Source of the DNA: Pontibacter flavimaris
GTDB taxonomy: Bacteria; Bacteroidota; Bacteroidia; Cytophagales; Hymenobacteraceae
Direction of reading: 5' to 3'
Assembly (NCBI RefSeq): GCF_001907195.1
Contig: NZ_LVWA01000005.1
Coordinates: forward strand, 558,001-622,000
Length of the DNA stretch: 64,000 nucleotides
Shown here: piece after piece, positions 34,498 through 43,119 of the stretch
How the letters are laid out: the number at the start of each line of letters is the position of its first letter
Numbering within the stretch: the stretch's first letter is position 1
Position numbers and translations under genes: made by a program
The notes under the pieces: generated by a model
What the model saw: only the letters and a program-made list of their open reading frames with translations
What the model was told of the DNA's origin: nothing
Databases searched by the model: none

Positions 34498-35799
34498 ATG
34501 CAGAACGACAAAATAGTAGTAGGCTTGGATATTGGGACAACCAAGGTTTGCGCACTTGTAGGTCGGAGAAATGAGTTTGGCAAGCTCGAGATATTGGGCA
34601 TGGGCAAAGCCGTGTCGGAGGGAGTGGTGAGAGGCATTGTGAGCAATATCGATAAAACCGTCGAAGCCATCAAGAAGGCCATCCGTCAGGCCGAAGAGCA
34701 GTCAGGCATCAACATCGGCGTGGTGAACGTGGGCATTGCGGGGCAGCACATCAAGAGCCTGCAGCACAACGGAAGCATCACACGCCAGGTTTCGGATGAC
34801 GAGATCACGGTGGAGGATGTCAACCGCCTCACCAACGACATGTACCGGCTCGTAACGCCTCCGGGCAGTGAGATCATCCACGTGATGCCGCAGGAGTATA
34901 AGGTGGACTATGAGGAAGGCATCGTGGACCCGGTGGGTATGTCGGGCGTGCGCCTGGAGGGCAACTTCCATATCATCACGGCCCAGTCTAACGCCATCAA
35001 CAACATCAACAAGTGCGTGCTACGCGCAGGCTTGGAGGTGGACCAACTGATCCTGGAGCCGCTGGCGTCGAGCATGTCGGTCCTGAGTGATGAGGAGAAG
35101 GAGGCAGGTGTGGCACTGGTGGATATTGGCGGTGGTACAACTGACCTGGCTATATTCAAAGACAATATTATACGCCACACGGCAGTTCTTCCTTTTGGGG
35201 GCAATATCATCACCTCTGATATTAAGCAGGGATGCATGGTGATGCAAAACCAGGCGGAGCAGCTGAAGATGAAGTTCGGACGCGCCATTGCCGATGAGGC
35301 CTCTGAGAATGAGATCGTCTCTATACCTGGCCTGCGCGACCGTACGCCGAAGGAGATTTCCCTCAAGAACCTGGCCTACATCATAGAGGCCCGGATGGAG
35401 GAGATCGTGGAGCTGGTTTACGCGGAGATCGTGCGCTCGGGCTACGCCAATAGCCTGGCCGGCGGCATCGTGATTACGGGCGGAGGCGCGCAGCTTCAGA
35501 ACCTGGTGCAGCTGGTCGAGTACATCACCGGCATGGATACCCGCATCGGCTATCCGAACGAGCACCTGGGCAGATCCAAGGTAGACGCCGTGAAAGGACC
35601 CATGTTCGCGACCAGCGTTGGCCTTGTGCTGGCAGGTTACCACCCACTGGACCAGCGCGTGGAGCGCCATTCCGGGGTGACGGAGCAGGTGTATAACAAC
35701 ACCAAAGCGGTCGAGCCAAAGAGCAGCGCAGCAAACAACAACAGTGGCGGAGGGCTGCTGCAGAAGCTCAAGGGCTTCTTATCAGACGACATAGACTAA
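34498..35799 (+). CDS. ftsA: Division ATPase FtsA
   Basis: 433 residues from ATG 34498. The actin-fold phosphate loops (VVGLDIGTTKVCALVG at the start and ALVDIGGGTTDLAIFKD near 207-223) and the adenosine motif (GGIVITGGGAQLQNL near 323) are visible. The C-terminal end has an amphipathic helix (LLQKLKGFLSDDI) that ties FtsZ to the membrane. It is 11 bp after ftsQ and 37 bp before ftsZ. Confidence 0.96.
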   Translation: MQNDKIVVGLDIGTTKVCALVGRRNEFGKLEILGMGKAVSEGVVRGIVSNIDKTVEAIKKAIRQAEEQSGINIGVVNVGIAGQHIKSLQHNGSITRQVSDDEITVEDVNRLTNDMYRLVTPPGSEIIHVMPQEYKVDYEEGIVDPVGMSGVRLEGNFHIITAQSNAINNINKCVLRAGLEVDQLILEPLASSMSVLSDEEKEAGVALVDIGGGTTDLAIFKDNIIRHTAVLPFGGNIITSDIKQGCMVMQNQAEQLKMKFGRAIADEASENEIVSIPGLRDRTPKEISLKNLAYIIEARMEEIVELVYAEIVRSGYANSLAGGIVITGGGAQLQNLVQLVEYITGMDTRIGYPNEHLGRSKVDAVKGPMFATSVGLVLAGYHPLDQRVERHSGVTEQVYNNTKAVEPKSSAANNNSGGGLLQKLKGFLSDDID

Positions 35800-35836
35800 A
35801 AAACTTATCAACCCATAATAAGCAGGAGAAATTAGT

Positions 35837-37393
35837 ATGACATCAGCATATGCATTTGACTTGCCGGCCGGCGGCAAGTCCATCATCAAGGTGATAGGCG
35901 TCGGGGGCGGTGGTAGCAATGCCGTGAACCACATGTACAATCAGGGTATCAAAGATGTGGAGTTCATCATCTGTAACACGGATGCGCAGGCGCTGCAAAG
36001 TGCTGCTGTGCCAAATAGGCTGCAGATCGGCGAAAACCTAACCGAAGGCCTTGGAGCCGGCGCAAACCCTGAGAAAGGTAAGCAGGCGGCTTTGGAGAGC
36101 AAGGAGGAAATTCGTGAGATGCTCAGCAACGATACCAAGATGGTGTTCATCACGGCTGGTATGGGTGGAGGTACCGGAACAGGTGCTGCTCCTGTTATTG
36201 CCAGGGTTGCGAAGGAACTGGGTATCCTGACAGTGGGAATCGTGACGGCTCCGTTTGCCTTTGAGGGTAAGAAGAAAAAGATCGCCGCTGAGAACGGCGT
36301 AAAAGAGCTGAGCGACAACTGCGACACGATCCTGGTGATCCTCAATGACAAGCTGCGCGAGATGTTTGGCAACCTGACCATCCGTGAGGCTTTCGCCAAA
36401 GCTGATAACGTACTGACGACTGCCGCTAAGTCTATTGCGGAGATCATCACGGTTACGGCTGAGGTAAACGTTGACTTTGAAGACGTTAAAACTGTAATGA
36501 AAGACTCTGGTGCAGCAGTGATGGGTTCTGCGACAACAGAGGGCGAGGGCCGTGCCCTGCGTGCCGCCGAGGAGGCTCTTTCTTCTCCATTGCTGAACAA
36601 CACCGATATCCACGGGGCACAGAAGATCCTGCTTTCTATCATGTCTGGTGAACAGGCCGAGCTGGAGATGGATGAACTGACGGAGATCACAGAATATATC
36701 CAGGACAAGGCTGGCCAGGAGGCTGAGGTGATCTTCGGCCATGGCATTGACTCTACGCTGGGCCAGAGCATCCGCGTTACTGTTATCGCTACTGGTTTCG
36801 CTGCCGATGCCGAGAGCATCATTGAGCCAAAGAAAACCGTATTTGACCTGAATAGCCAAAAAAAAATTGAGGTAGCTGAGCCTGCTAAGCCAGAAGTTGC
36901 GCCGGAGATCACGACGTTCGCGAAGCCTGTTGCGCCGGCTCCGGTGGCTGCTCCAAAGCCTGCCGCCCAGCAACCGAACAACTACGAAGGAACTGCGCCG
37001 CGTCGTCCGGAGCCAGTGCAGCCGCAGCAGCCACAGCGTATTGTGTTTGAGTTGGATGGCAGCTCTCAGAACGATGCTTTCCAGAACAACAACTACCGCG
37101 AGGAAGAAGCGCGTCAGGCCCGTGAGCAGCGTGAGGCGGCACAGCGCCTGGCAGAAGAGCGTGAGCTGATGCAACGCCGTGCCGAGGAGCGTCGTGAGCG
37201 CCTGCGCATGCTGAGCTCTGAGACGACGTCTGAGGCCATGAAGGAGAAGTTGGAAGTACCGGCTTACCTGCGCCGCAACGTGGCGCTTGACAGGGTAGCA
37301 CACTCTTCCGAGCGTAATATCTCCCGCTTCAACCTGAACGACGATAACGAGATCCTGGGCGATAACCGTTTCCTGCACGATAACGTGGACTAG
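35837..37393 (+). CDS. ftsZ: Division GTPase FtsZ
   Basis: 518 residues, longer than the roughly 380 of E. coli. The tubulin signature GMGGGTGTGAAPVIA (about 113-127) and the T7 loop region (NVDFEDVKTVM) are intact in the first 330 residues. A long proline- and glutamine-rich linker and a charged coiled-coil stretch (about 415-465) follow. The usual C-terminal binding peptide appears as EVPAYLRR near 473-480 but is not terminal: 38 further residues follow it. It is the last gene of the cluster and has its own terminator. Confidence 0.96.
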   Translation: MTSAYAFDLPAGGKSIIKVIGVGGGGSNAVNHMYNQGIKDVEFIICNTDAQALQSAAVPNRLQIGENLTEGLGAGANPEKGKQAALESKEEIREMLSNDTKMVFITAGMGGGTGTGAAPVIARVAKELGILTVGIVTAPFAFEGKKKKIAAENGVKELSDNCDTILVILNDKLREMFGNLTIREAFAKADNVLTTAAKSIAEIITVTAEVNVDFEDVKTVMKDSGAAVMGSATTEGEGRALRAAEEALSSPLLNNTDIHGAQKILLSIMSGEQAELEMDELTEITEYIQDKAGQEAEVIFGHGIDSTLGQSIRVTVIATGFAADAESIIEPKKTVFDLNSQKKIEVAEPAKPEVAPEITTFAKPVAPAPVAAPKPAAQQPNNYEGTAPRRPEPVQPQQPQRIVFELDGSSQNDAFQNNNYREEEARQAREQREAAQRLAEERELMQRRAEERRERLRMLSSETTSEAMKEKLEVPAYLRRNVALDRVAHSSERNISRFNLNDDNEILGDNRFLHDNVD

Positions 37394-37414
37394 GTTTTAC
37401 TCGTGTTAAAATAG

Positions 37415-37452
37415 AAAAAGGGGCTGCAGTTTTTACTGCAGCCCCTTTTTTT
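37415..37452 (+). terminator. Terminator of the dcw cluster
   Basis: An 11-bp stem (37420-37430 with 37435-37445) is preceded by A5 and followed by seven T. A TATACTTTATA word begins immediately after. Confidence 0.88.
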
Positions 37453-37479
37453 ATACTTTATAATCTAAGTTGGGATGTT

Positions 37480-38540
37480 TGTGGAAGCTTAGGTTTCTAC
37501 CTGGCCTCTTCATCTGTCTTAAGAACTTATTCTTGGGCTATACTTTTATACTTGTCTGCATCAGGTTTTACGGGATGAAGTGGCGAGCCGGGCTTTATAC
37601 CTGAATTATACTTTTCCTCTCAAGTTATACTTTATACTTCCTTCCTTTTTCTGGTGCAAGTCTTCAGACTTCTACCTATCATGGCGTCGGGTTTGCAACC
37701 CGAGTAGCTTGAATAGCCAAACTTATACTTTGGCTGTGCAGCTATACTTTAATACTTAAGTTATACTTTATACTTCCCTGGCGCAAGCTGAAAGTCCCGG
37801 AGCATTTCGGGGCGTCCGCTTGTGCCTTTTATACGCCATACTTGCCAGTTTATACTTCCGCTGGCGCGGGCTTGCAGCCCGTGTCTTTTTATTCATTTGG
37901 TTTTAAACCCGACTGGCTCACAGTGTCATACTTTTATACTTCTTGTTCCAGACATCTTTGCCCCGAACCACGTCCGCTATACTTACTTGCTGCTATACTT
38001 TATACTTTCCTAGCGCAAGCGTCCGCTTGTGTCTTCCATAGCCGCCACTTCATGCAACTTGAACCAAGCTATCCTTACTAGCTGCCGCTGATCCACAGCT
38101 TTACAACCTGCTCGTTCCATTTCATACTTTGGCTCCCTCCAGGCCGGGAGGCCTCGTTTTCCCGCTCGGCGCTGGGAGCTTTTCCTTTGCTCCTGACGTC
38201 GCAATGCCCTTACGGGCACCGGAAAAACTCGCATAAGAGGGCCCCTACCCCCGGCGCCTCACAGAAAAACTGGGATCAGATTCGATAGCTGCTGCCTTTG
38301 CTGTCATTTCGAGCAAAGCGAGAAATCTCTTGTAGAATTCCAGATAGATCTCTCATTTCATTCGAGATGATAATAAAGTATAACAAGTATAACTTCCTCC
38401 CCTGTTTTGGGGGTAGGGGCCCTCGATAAAAGGGGAGGGTTGGGGTGGGGTGAAATTCTGGACAAGCCTCATTTCCCGAACTTGTCTCGGGAGAGGCGGG
38501 GGAATGCAATCTCCTGCAGAGGCAAGGACTGGTATCAGTT
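37480..38540. repeat. Gene-free repeat island 1
   Basis: About 1 kb with no plausible gene. Many TATACTT words are interspersed with recognisable modules. In order these are GGCGTCGGGTTTGCAACCCG (about 37683), GCGTCCGCTTGTGCC (about 37813), TGCCCTTACGGGCACCGG (about 38204), GGGATCAGATTCGATAGC (about 38271), a GTCATTTCGAGC...CGAGATGAT hairpin (about 38303-38372), CTCCCCTGTTTTGGGG with GGGGAGGGTTGGGG (about 38397-38445), and CCCGAACTTGTCTCGGGAGAGG (about 38477). The same modules recur in nearly the same order, inverted, in the island at 53867-54670. Confidence 0.7.
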
Positions 38541-38566
38541 TCGAAAGACCCGGCTTAAGCTATGCC

Positions 38567-38625
38567 ATAAGTATAAGTATAAGTATAAGTATAAGTATAA
38601 GTATAAGTATAAGTATAAGTATAAG
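38567..38625 (+). repeat. Hexanucleotide tandem repeat (ATAAGT)n
   Basis: Nine complete ATAAGT units and five bases of a tenth, without a mismatch. This is a direct expansion of the AAGTATA word. Open frames across it (Lys-Tyr or Ile-Ser repeats) are artefacts. Confidence 0.95.
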
Positions 38626-38665
38626 GACGGGGTAATCGCAACTTAAAATTTATACTTATAAACCG

Positions 38666-39190
38666 TCAGAATTTCAGGAGTTGCTCTACATGCTGCTCCA
38701 ACAGCTCCTGGTAAAGTTTGTTGCTGATCTGCTTGCCATCGAAGTTCTTTTCAATGTGGGCCATCTTCAGGCGCATAGCCATGACATGCATGCCCAGGTA
38801 ATTGAGCACGTCTGACAGGTGACTTAGGGCCAGGCCGCTGCCCTGCATTCCGGAGGAGAGCCCGATAAGAGCGCCCTTCTTATCCTTGAACGTGTTAGGG
38901 TAGGAAAGCCCGTCGATAAAGGCCTTTAGTACCCCGGGGAAGGAGGAGTTATACTCCGGCACCACAAACACAAACTTATCCGACGCAGCGATCAGGGAGG
39001 AGAGCTTGTTGAACGCCTCGTTCTTGCCCGTGTTGTCGTAGAGGGCTGACACGGTAAAATCAGCGGGCAGGTCTGCCAGGTCCAGTATCTGGTATGCTAC
39101 ACCATGCTGCGCGAGTTTACCGGCGTAAAGGTCTAAAATGGCTCTGGAATAGGACAGGGGCCTGTTCGTGCCCGATATCAGTGTAATCAT
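38666..39190 (-). CDS. NAD(P)H-dependent FMN reductase family protein
   Basis: 174 residues with a flavodoxin-like fold. The phosphate-binding loop SGTNRPLSYSRAI (about 6-18) and the flavin motif VVPEYNSSFPGVLKAFIDGL (about 76-95) are typical of the NADPH-dependent FMN reductase family (azoreductase/chromate reductase relatives). It is soluble and cytoplasmic. The substrate is unknown. It stands alone between the repeat island and the sdh operon. Confidence 0.88.
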   Translation of the reverse strand: MITLISGTNRPLSYSRAILDLYAGKLAQHGVAYQILDLADLPADFTVSALYDNTGKNEAFNKLSSLIAASDKFVFVVPEYNSSFPGVLKAFIDGLSYPNTFKDKKGALIGLSSGMQGSGLALSHLSDVLNYLGMHVMAMRLKMAHIEKNFDGKQISNKLYQELLEQHVEQLLKF

Positions 39191-39323
39191 GGGTTGTGTT
39201 TTGTTACAACTACTGCTAAGTGGGTGGTTTTAATACGTAACCTGATTTACCGCTGTAGGTTTTGGGTGCACGTATACTTTGGGAATGTTTTAAAAGTATA
39301 ACGATCCCCGGACTAATAAAAGC

Positions 39324-39356
39324 AAAAAGGCGAGAACAGTAGCTGCCTCGCCTTTT
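39324..39356. terminator. Terminator after sdhCAB
   Basis: A perfect 10-bp stem AAAAGGCGAG (39325-39334) with CTCGCCTTTT (39347-39356). On the minus strand it ends in a T run, closing the sdh operon. Confidence 0.82.
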
Positions 39357-39375
39357 CTATTCTTTATCGCTTCAA

Positions 39376-40158
39376 CTACAGGTTCTCTGAGGTAGCCTTG
39401 GCAAAGATGAACTCGCTGCGCAGCATATCGATGTTCTCCAGCGAGATGCCAACCGGGCACTCAACAGCGCAGGCGCCAGTGTTGGTGCAGGAGCCGAACC
39501 CCTCGATGTCCATTTGGGCCACCATGTTCTCCACGCGTGTCTTGCGCTCCGTTTTACCCTGCGGCAGCATCGAGAGCTGCGATACCTTCGCACTAACGAA
39601 CAGTATGGCAGAGGCATTCTTACAGGCCGCTACGCAGGCGCCGCATCCGATACAGGTTGCTGCATCAAACGCCTTGTCGGCAATAGACTTCGAGATCGGA
39701 ATGGTGTTAGCATCCGGCACGCCGCCTGTGTTAACGGAGACATAACCACCGGCCTGCTGGATACGGTCAAAGGCAGAACGGTCCACCACCAGATCTTTGT
39801 GCACCGGGAAGGCGGCAGCTCTCCAGGGCTCGATCGTGATCGTGTCGCCATCCTTGAAGTGGCGCATGTGCAGTTGGCAGGTGGTGGTGCCACGCTCCGG
39901 TCCGTGCGGGCGGCCGTTTATAAAGAGGCTGCACATCCCGCAAATTCCCTCACGACAGTCGTGGTCGAATGCAACCGGGTCTTCTCCCTTGAGCAGCAAT
40001 TCTTCGTTAAGCACGTCCATCATCTCCAGGAAAGACATATCCGGGGAGATGCCCTTTATAGGGTAAGTCACCATTTGGCCTGGTGAATTTCTATCTTTTT
40101 GGCGCCAAACCTTTAGTGTAAGGTCCATTGGTTTAGCATTTGGATTACTTCCAGCCAT
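39376..40158 (-). CDS. sdhB: Succinate dehydrogenase/fumarate reductase iron-sulfur subunit
   Basis: 260 residues. It holds the 2Fe-2S motif ([21 protein letters not shown], then a later Cys), the 4Fe-4S motif [11 protein letters not shown] (near 172) and the third-cluster motif [12 protein letters not shown] (near 228). It carries electrons between the flavin of SdhA and the heme-containing membrane anchor. It is the last gene of sdhCAB, separated from sdhA by a heptad element. Confidence 0.95.
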   Translation of the reverse strand: MAGSNPNAKPMDLTLKVWRQKDRNSPGQMVTYPIKGISPDMSFLEMMDVLNEELLLKGEDPVAFDHDCREGICGMCSLFINGRPHGPERGTTTCQLHMRHFKDGDTITIEPWRAAAFPVHKDLVVDRSAFDRIQQAGGYVSVNTGGVPDANTIPISKSIADKAFDAATCIGCGACVAACKNASAILFVSAKVSQLSMLPQGKTERKTRVENMVAQMDIEGFGSCTNTGACAVECPVGISLENIDMLRSEFIFAKATSENL

Positions 40159-40159
40159 T

Positions 40160-40259
40160 TTCTTATTAATTACGATGAATTAAGAATCACAAACTAAGAA
40201 CTGTAAATCGTCTGTTTCCAGCGCCTTTACTATTCTTAATTATTAATTACGCATTACTT
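40160..40259. repeat. Heptad inverted-repeat element between sdhA and sdhB
   Basis: The left arm (40160-40188) and right arm (40230-40259) contain AT-rich 7-mers (TTATTAA, TTACGCA, TTACTTA and complements). The right array begins at the sdhA stop codon itself, and the spacer contains nothing else recognisable. The arms pair imperfectly. Confidence 0.62.
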
Positions 40260-42188
40260 ATAGCTGCGCTGTGTCAGCTTCACGTTCTCGAACTTGAGGT
40301 CTTCCTTGTGCAGCACCGCGTCGTTTCCAACTCCGGTAAATTCCCAGGCTGCTACATAGGCAAAGTTCTCATCGTCGCGCAGGGCCTCGTTCTCCGGTGT
40401 CTGGTGCTCCTCCCTAAAGTGGCCACCGCAGGATTCCTCTCTGTGAAGGGCGTCGTCCACCATCAGTTCACCCAGCTCCAGGAAGTCGGCCACACGGTTT
40501 GCTTTCTCCAGCGTGATGTTCAGCTCTTCGTTCACGCCCACTACTTTTACATCGCGCCAGAACTCATCGCGCAGCTTGCGGATCTCCTGCTTGGCAAATT
40601 GAAGCCCTTCGGCATTACGGGCCATACCGCAGTACTCCCACATGATATGCCCGAGTTGCTTGTGGAAATCATCCACCGTGCGCTGGCCGTTGACGGAGAG
40701 CAGTCTGTTGTTGATGTCGATTACGTTCTGCTCAGCCTCTTTGAACGCAGGATGGTCTGCCGGTACTTTATCGTAAGGCATTTTGGCCAGGTAATCACCG
40801 ATGGTGTAAGGCAGTACAAAGTATCCGTCTGCCAGGCCCTGCATCAGGGCAGAAGCCCCGAGGCGGTTAGCGCCGTGGTCAGAGAAGTTGGCCTCTCCGG
40901 CGGCGTATAGTCCTGGCACGTTCGTCATCAGGTTATAATCTACCCAAAGGCCACCCATGGTATAGTGAACAGCCGGGTAAATGCGCATCGGTCTTTCGTA
41001 AGGGTTCTCGTCCGTGATCTTGGCATACATCTCGAAGAGGTTGCCATACTTGGCGGCAATGGCAGGCTGGCCCTCGCGCTTGATAGCATCGGCAAAGTCA
41101 AGGAAAACGGCAAGGCCAGAGGCGCCAACACCGCGTCCTTCGTCGCAAACCAGCTTGGCGTTGCGGGAGGCCACGTCGCGCGGCACCAGGTTACCAAAGG
41201 CAGGGTACTTGCGCTCCAGGTAGTAATCACGGTCCTGCTCGGCTATGTCTTTAACGGTGATCTCGCCTCTGCGCAGTCTTTCCGCCGTTTCCACTGTCTT
41301 CGGTACCCATACACGGCCATCGTTACGCAGCGACTCCGACATCAGCGTCAGTTTGGACTGGTACGTACCGGAAACCGGGATACAGGTAGGGTGGATCTGG
41401 GTGTAGCACGGGTTGGCGAACAAGGCACCTTTCTTGTAAGCTCTCCAGGCGGCCGTGGCGTTGGAGCCCATGGCGTTGGTAGAGAGGAAGAACACGTTGC
41501 CGTAGCCACCTGTTGCCAGTACCACGGCGTGGGCGCTGTGCGACTCGATCTTGCCGGTAATGAGGTTACGCACCACGATACCGCGTGCTTTGCCATCTAC
41601 CAGCACCAGGTCCAGCATCTCGGTGCGGGGATACATTTTTACCTTGCCGTAAGCGATCTGGCGGTTCAGGGCAGAGTAGGCACCCAGCAGCAGCTGCTGT
41701 CCGGTTTGGCCGCGGGCGTAGAACGTACGCGATACCTGCGCGCCACCGAATGAGCGGTTGGCCAGCAGCCCGCCGTAGTCACGGGCAAAAGGAACACCCT
41801 GCGCCACGCACTGGTCGATGATGTTTACCGATACCTGCGCCAGGCGGAATACGTTTGCCTCACGGGCGCGGTAGTCGCCACCTTTGATGGTGTCGTAGAA
41901 AAGACGGTAGATAGAGTCGCCATCGTTCTGGTAGTTTTTGGCAGCGTTGATACCGCCCTGTGCCGCAATGGAGTGCGCGCGGCGGGGAGAGTCCTGGAAG
42001 CAGAACGCCTTTACGTTATAGCCCAGTTCTCCGAAAGAGGCAGCAGCCGAAGCACCGGCAAGGCCCGTACCCACTACAATAATATCGTATTTACGTTTGT
42101 TGGCCGGGTTAACCAGCTTCACATCGAATTTATGCTTGTCCCACTTTTCGGCTAAAGGGCCTTCCGGGATTCTAGAATCTAATATCAT
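40254..42188 (-). CDS. sdhA: Succinate dehydrogenase/fumarate reductase flavoprotein subunit
   Basis: 644 residues. FAD-binding [18 protein letters not shown] lies near 38-55. The histidine that binds FAD covalently is in [15 protein letters not shown]. Substrate motifs include HPTCIP (near 272) and RNDGRVWVP. Length and sequence pattern match the SdhA of Bacteroidota, which pair with a diheme b-type anchor. It oxidises succinate in the TCA cycle at the inner membrane. Confidence 0.95.
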   Translation of the reverse strand: MILDSRIPEGPLAEKWDKHKFDVKLVNPANKRKYDIIVVGTGLAGASAAASFGELGYNVKAFCFQDSPRRAHSIAAQGGINAAKNYQNDGDSIYRLFYDTIKGGDYRAREANVFRLAQVSVNIIDQCVAQGVPFARDYGGLLANRSFGGAQVSRTFYARGQTGQQLLLGAYSALNRQIAYGKVKMYPRTEMLDLVLVDGKARGIVVRNLITGKIESHSAHAVVLATGGYGNVFFLSTNAMGSNATAAWRAYKKGALFANPCYTQIHPTCIPVSGTYQSKLTLMSESLRNDGRVWVPKTVETAERLRRGEITVKDIAEQDRDYYLERKYPAFGNLVPRDVASRNAKLVCDEGRGVGASGLAVFLDFADAIKREGQPAIAAKYGNLFEMYAKITDENPYERPMRIYPAVHYTMGGLWVDYNLMTNVPGLYAAGEANFSDHGANRLGASALMQGLADGYFVLPYTIGDYLAKMPYDKVPADHPAFKEAEQNVIDINNRLLSVNGQRTVDDFHKQLGHIMWEYCGMARNAEGLQFAKQEIRKLRDEFWRDVKVVGVNEELNITLEKANRVADFLELGELMVDDALHREESCGGHFREEHQTPENEALRDDENFAYVAAWEFTGVGNDAVLHKEDLKFENVKLTQRSYK

Positions 42189-42210
42189 AGCAACTATGTA
42201 TAGCTTTTAA

Positions 42211-42891
42211 TTACACAAGGAAGAAGAAGTACAGCGGAATGACGGCGAAGCCAAGGCACACGAGGATAGAGAAGGCCACACCGAACTTCTGGATGAACGG
42301 CGTATACTTCTTGTGATCCAGGCCAAGCGACTGGAAGGCGCTCTGGAAACCGTGGATCAGGTGATACGCCAGGGCCACCATGGAGATCACGTAGATAGCC
42401 ACGTACCACCAGATCTGGAAGGACTCTACCACCCTCAGGTAAAGGTTGTCATACTCCACGTCCTCGATCACGACACCGTCCAGGCCGCCAAAGCGAGCCG
42501 GCACGAAGAAGTTCCAGAGGTGGATGATCAGGAACACCAGGATGATCGTGCCCAGCAGGCCCATGTTGCGGGAGGCCCAGGAGCTGTTCTCTTCCGGGTG
42601 GTTGTTCGCGTAACTCACAGGGCGGGCCGCCTTGTTGCGGCGGGTCAGCACAAGCGCATCGTAGATGTGGAACACAAAGCCCAGCACAAGTATGATCTCC
42701 ATCACGCGGATGATCGGGTTGCTCGCCATGAAGTGAGAGTACACGTTAAAAGCCTCGCCTCCATCGTTACGGAACAACTGCAGGTTGCCAATCAGGTGCA
42801 CTACCAGGAAGGAGCAAAGGAACAGACCCGTGACAGCCATTATGATCTTTCGCCCGACTGTACTGGAAAACGTTTTAGTAAACCAATTCAT
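42211..42891 (-). CDS. sdhC: Succinate dehydrogenase cytochrome b subunit
   Basis: 226 residues with five membrane helices, the form of the single-anchor diheme cytochrome b558 of the B. subtilis/Wolinella type. Candidate heme-ligand histidines sit in LVVHLIGNLQ (near 32), FVFHIYDALV, FLIIHLWNFF and ALAYHLIHGFQSA. It is the first gene of sdhCAB and lies 22 bp before sdhA. A good promoter lies upstream. Confidence 0.93.
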   Translation of the reverse strand: MNWFTKTFSSTVGRKIIMAVTGLFLCSFLVVHLIGNLQLFRNDGGEAFNVYSHFMASNPIIRVMEIILVLGFVFHIYDALVLTRRNKAARPVSYANNHPEENSSWASRNMGLLGTIILVFLIIHLWNFFVPARFGGLDGVVIEDVEYDNLYLRVVESFQIWWYVAIYVISMVALAYHLIHGFQSAFQSLGLDHKKYTPFIQKFGVAFSILVCLGFAVIPLYFFFLV

Positions 42892-42938
42892 CTGTGTTTA
42901 TATAGGTTAAAGTGAAATAAGCGTAAGTTTTTACCGCT

Positions 42939-42969
42939 CAAAGGTACATTGGGGGCAAGTAGAAAGCAA
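42939..42969 (-). promoter_or_regulatory. Promoter of sdhCAB
   Basis: On the minus strand TTG (42967-42969), a 20-nt spacer and TACCTTTG (42939-42946) match the Bacteroidota promoter pattern. The sdhC ATG is about 48 bp downstream. Confidence 0.68.
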
Positions 42970-43119
42970 TTTTGATATCATATTTTGAATCAATCTAAAT
43001 TGATATCCGTAACTCCAATAATCTACATCCTTTCCCCTTCAACTGATCTATAAAGACAACATTTTAGTATAAAGTTAGTTTAAGATTATACTATATTTAC
43101 TGCCTAACGCAATTCATCT

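Noticed and set aside
36038..37378. A 446-codon open frame antisense to ftsZ (and similar ones antisense to murG/murC, murD, acn, sdhA)
   Set aside because: They mirror real genes of high GC content, have no recognisable domains, and are rich in His, Gln, Leu and Val as expected of shadow frames.
38407..38646. Two open frames encoding Lys-Tyr and Ile-Ser repeats
   Set aside because: They are translations of the ATAAGT tandem repeat and adjoining repeat-island sequence.
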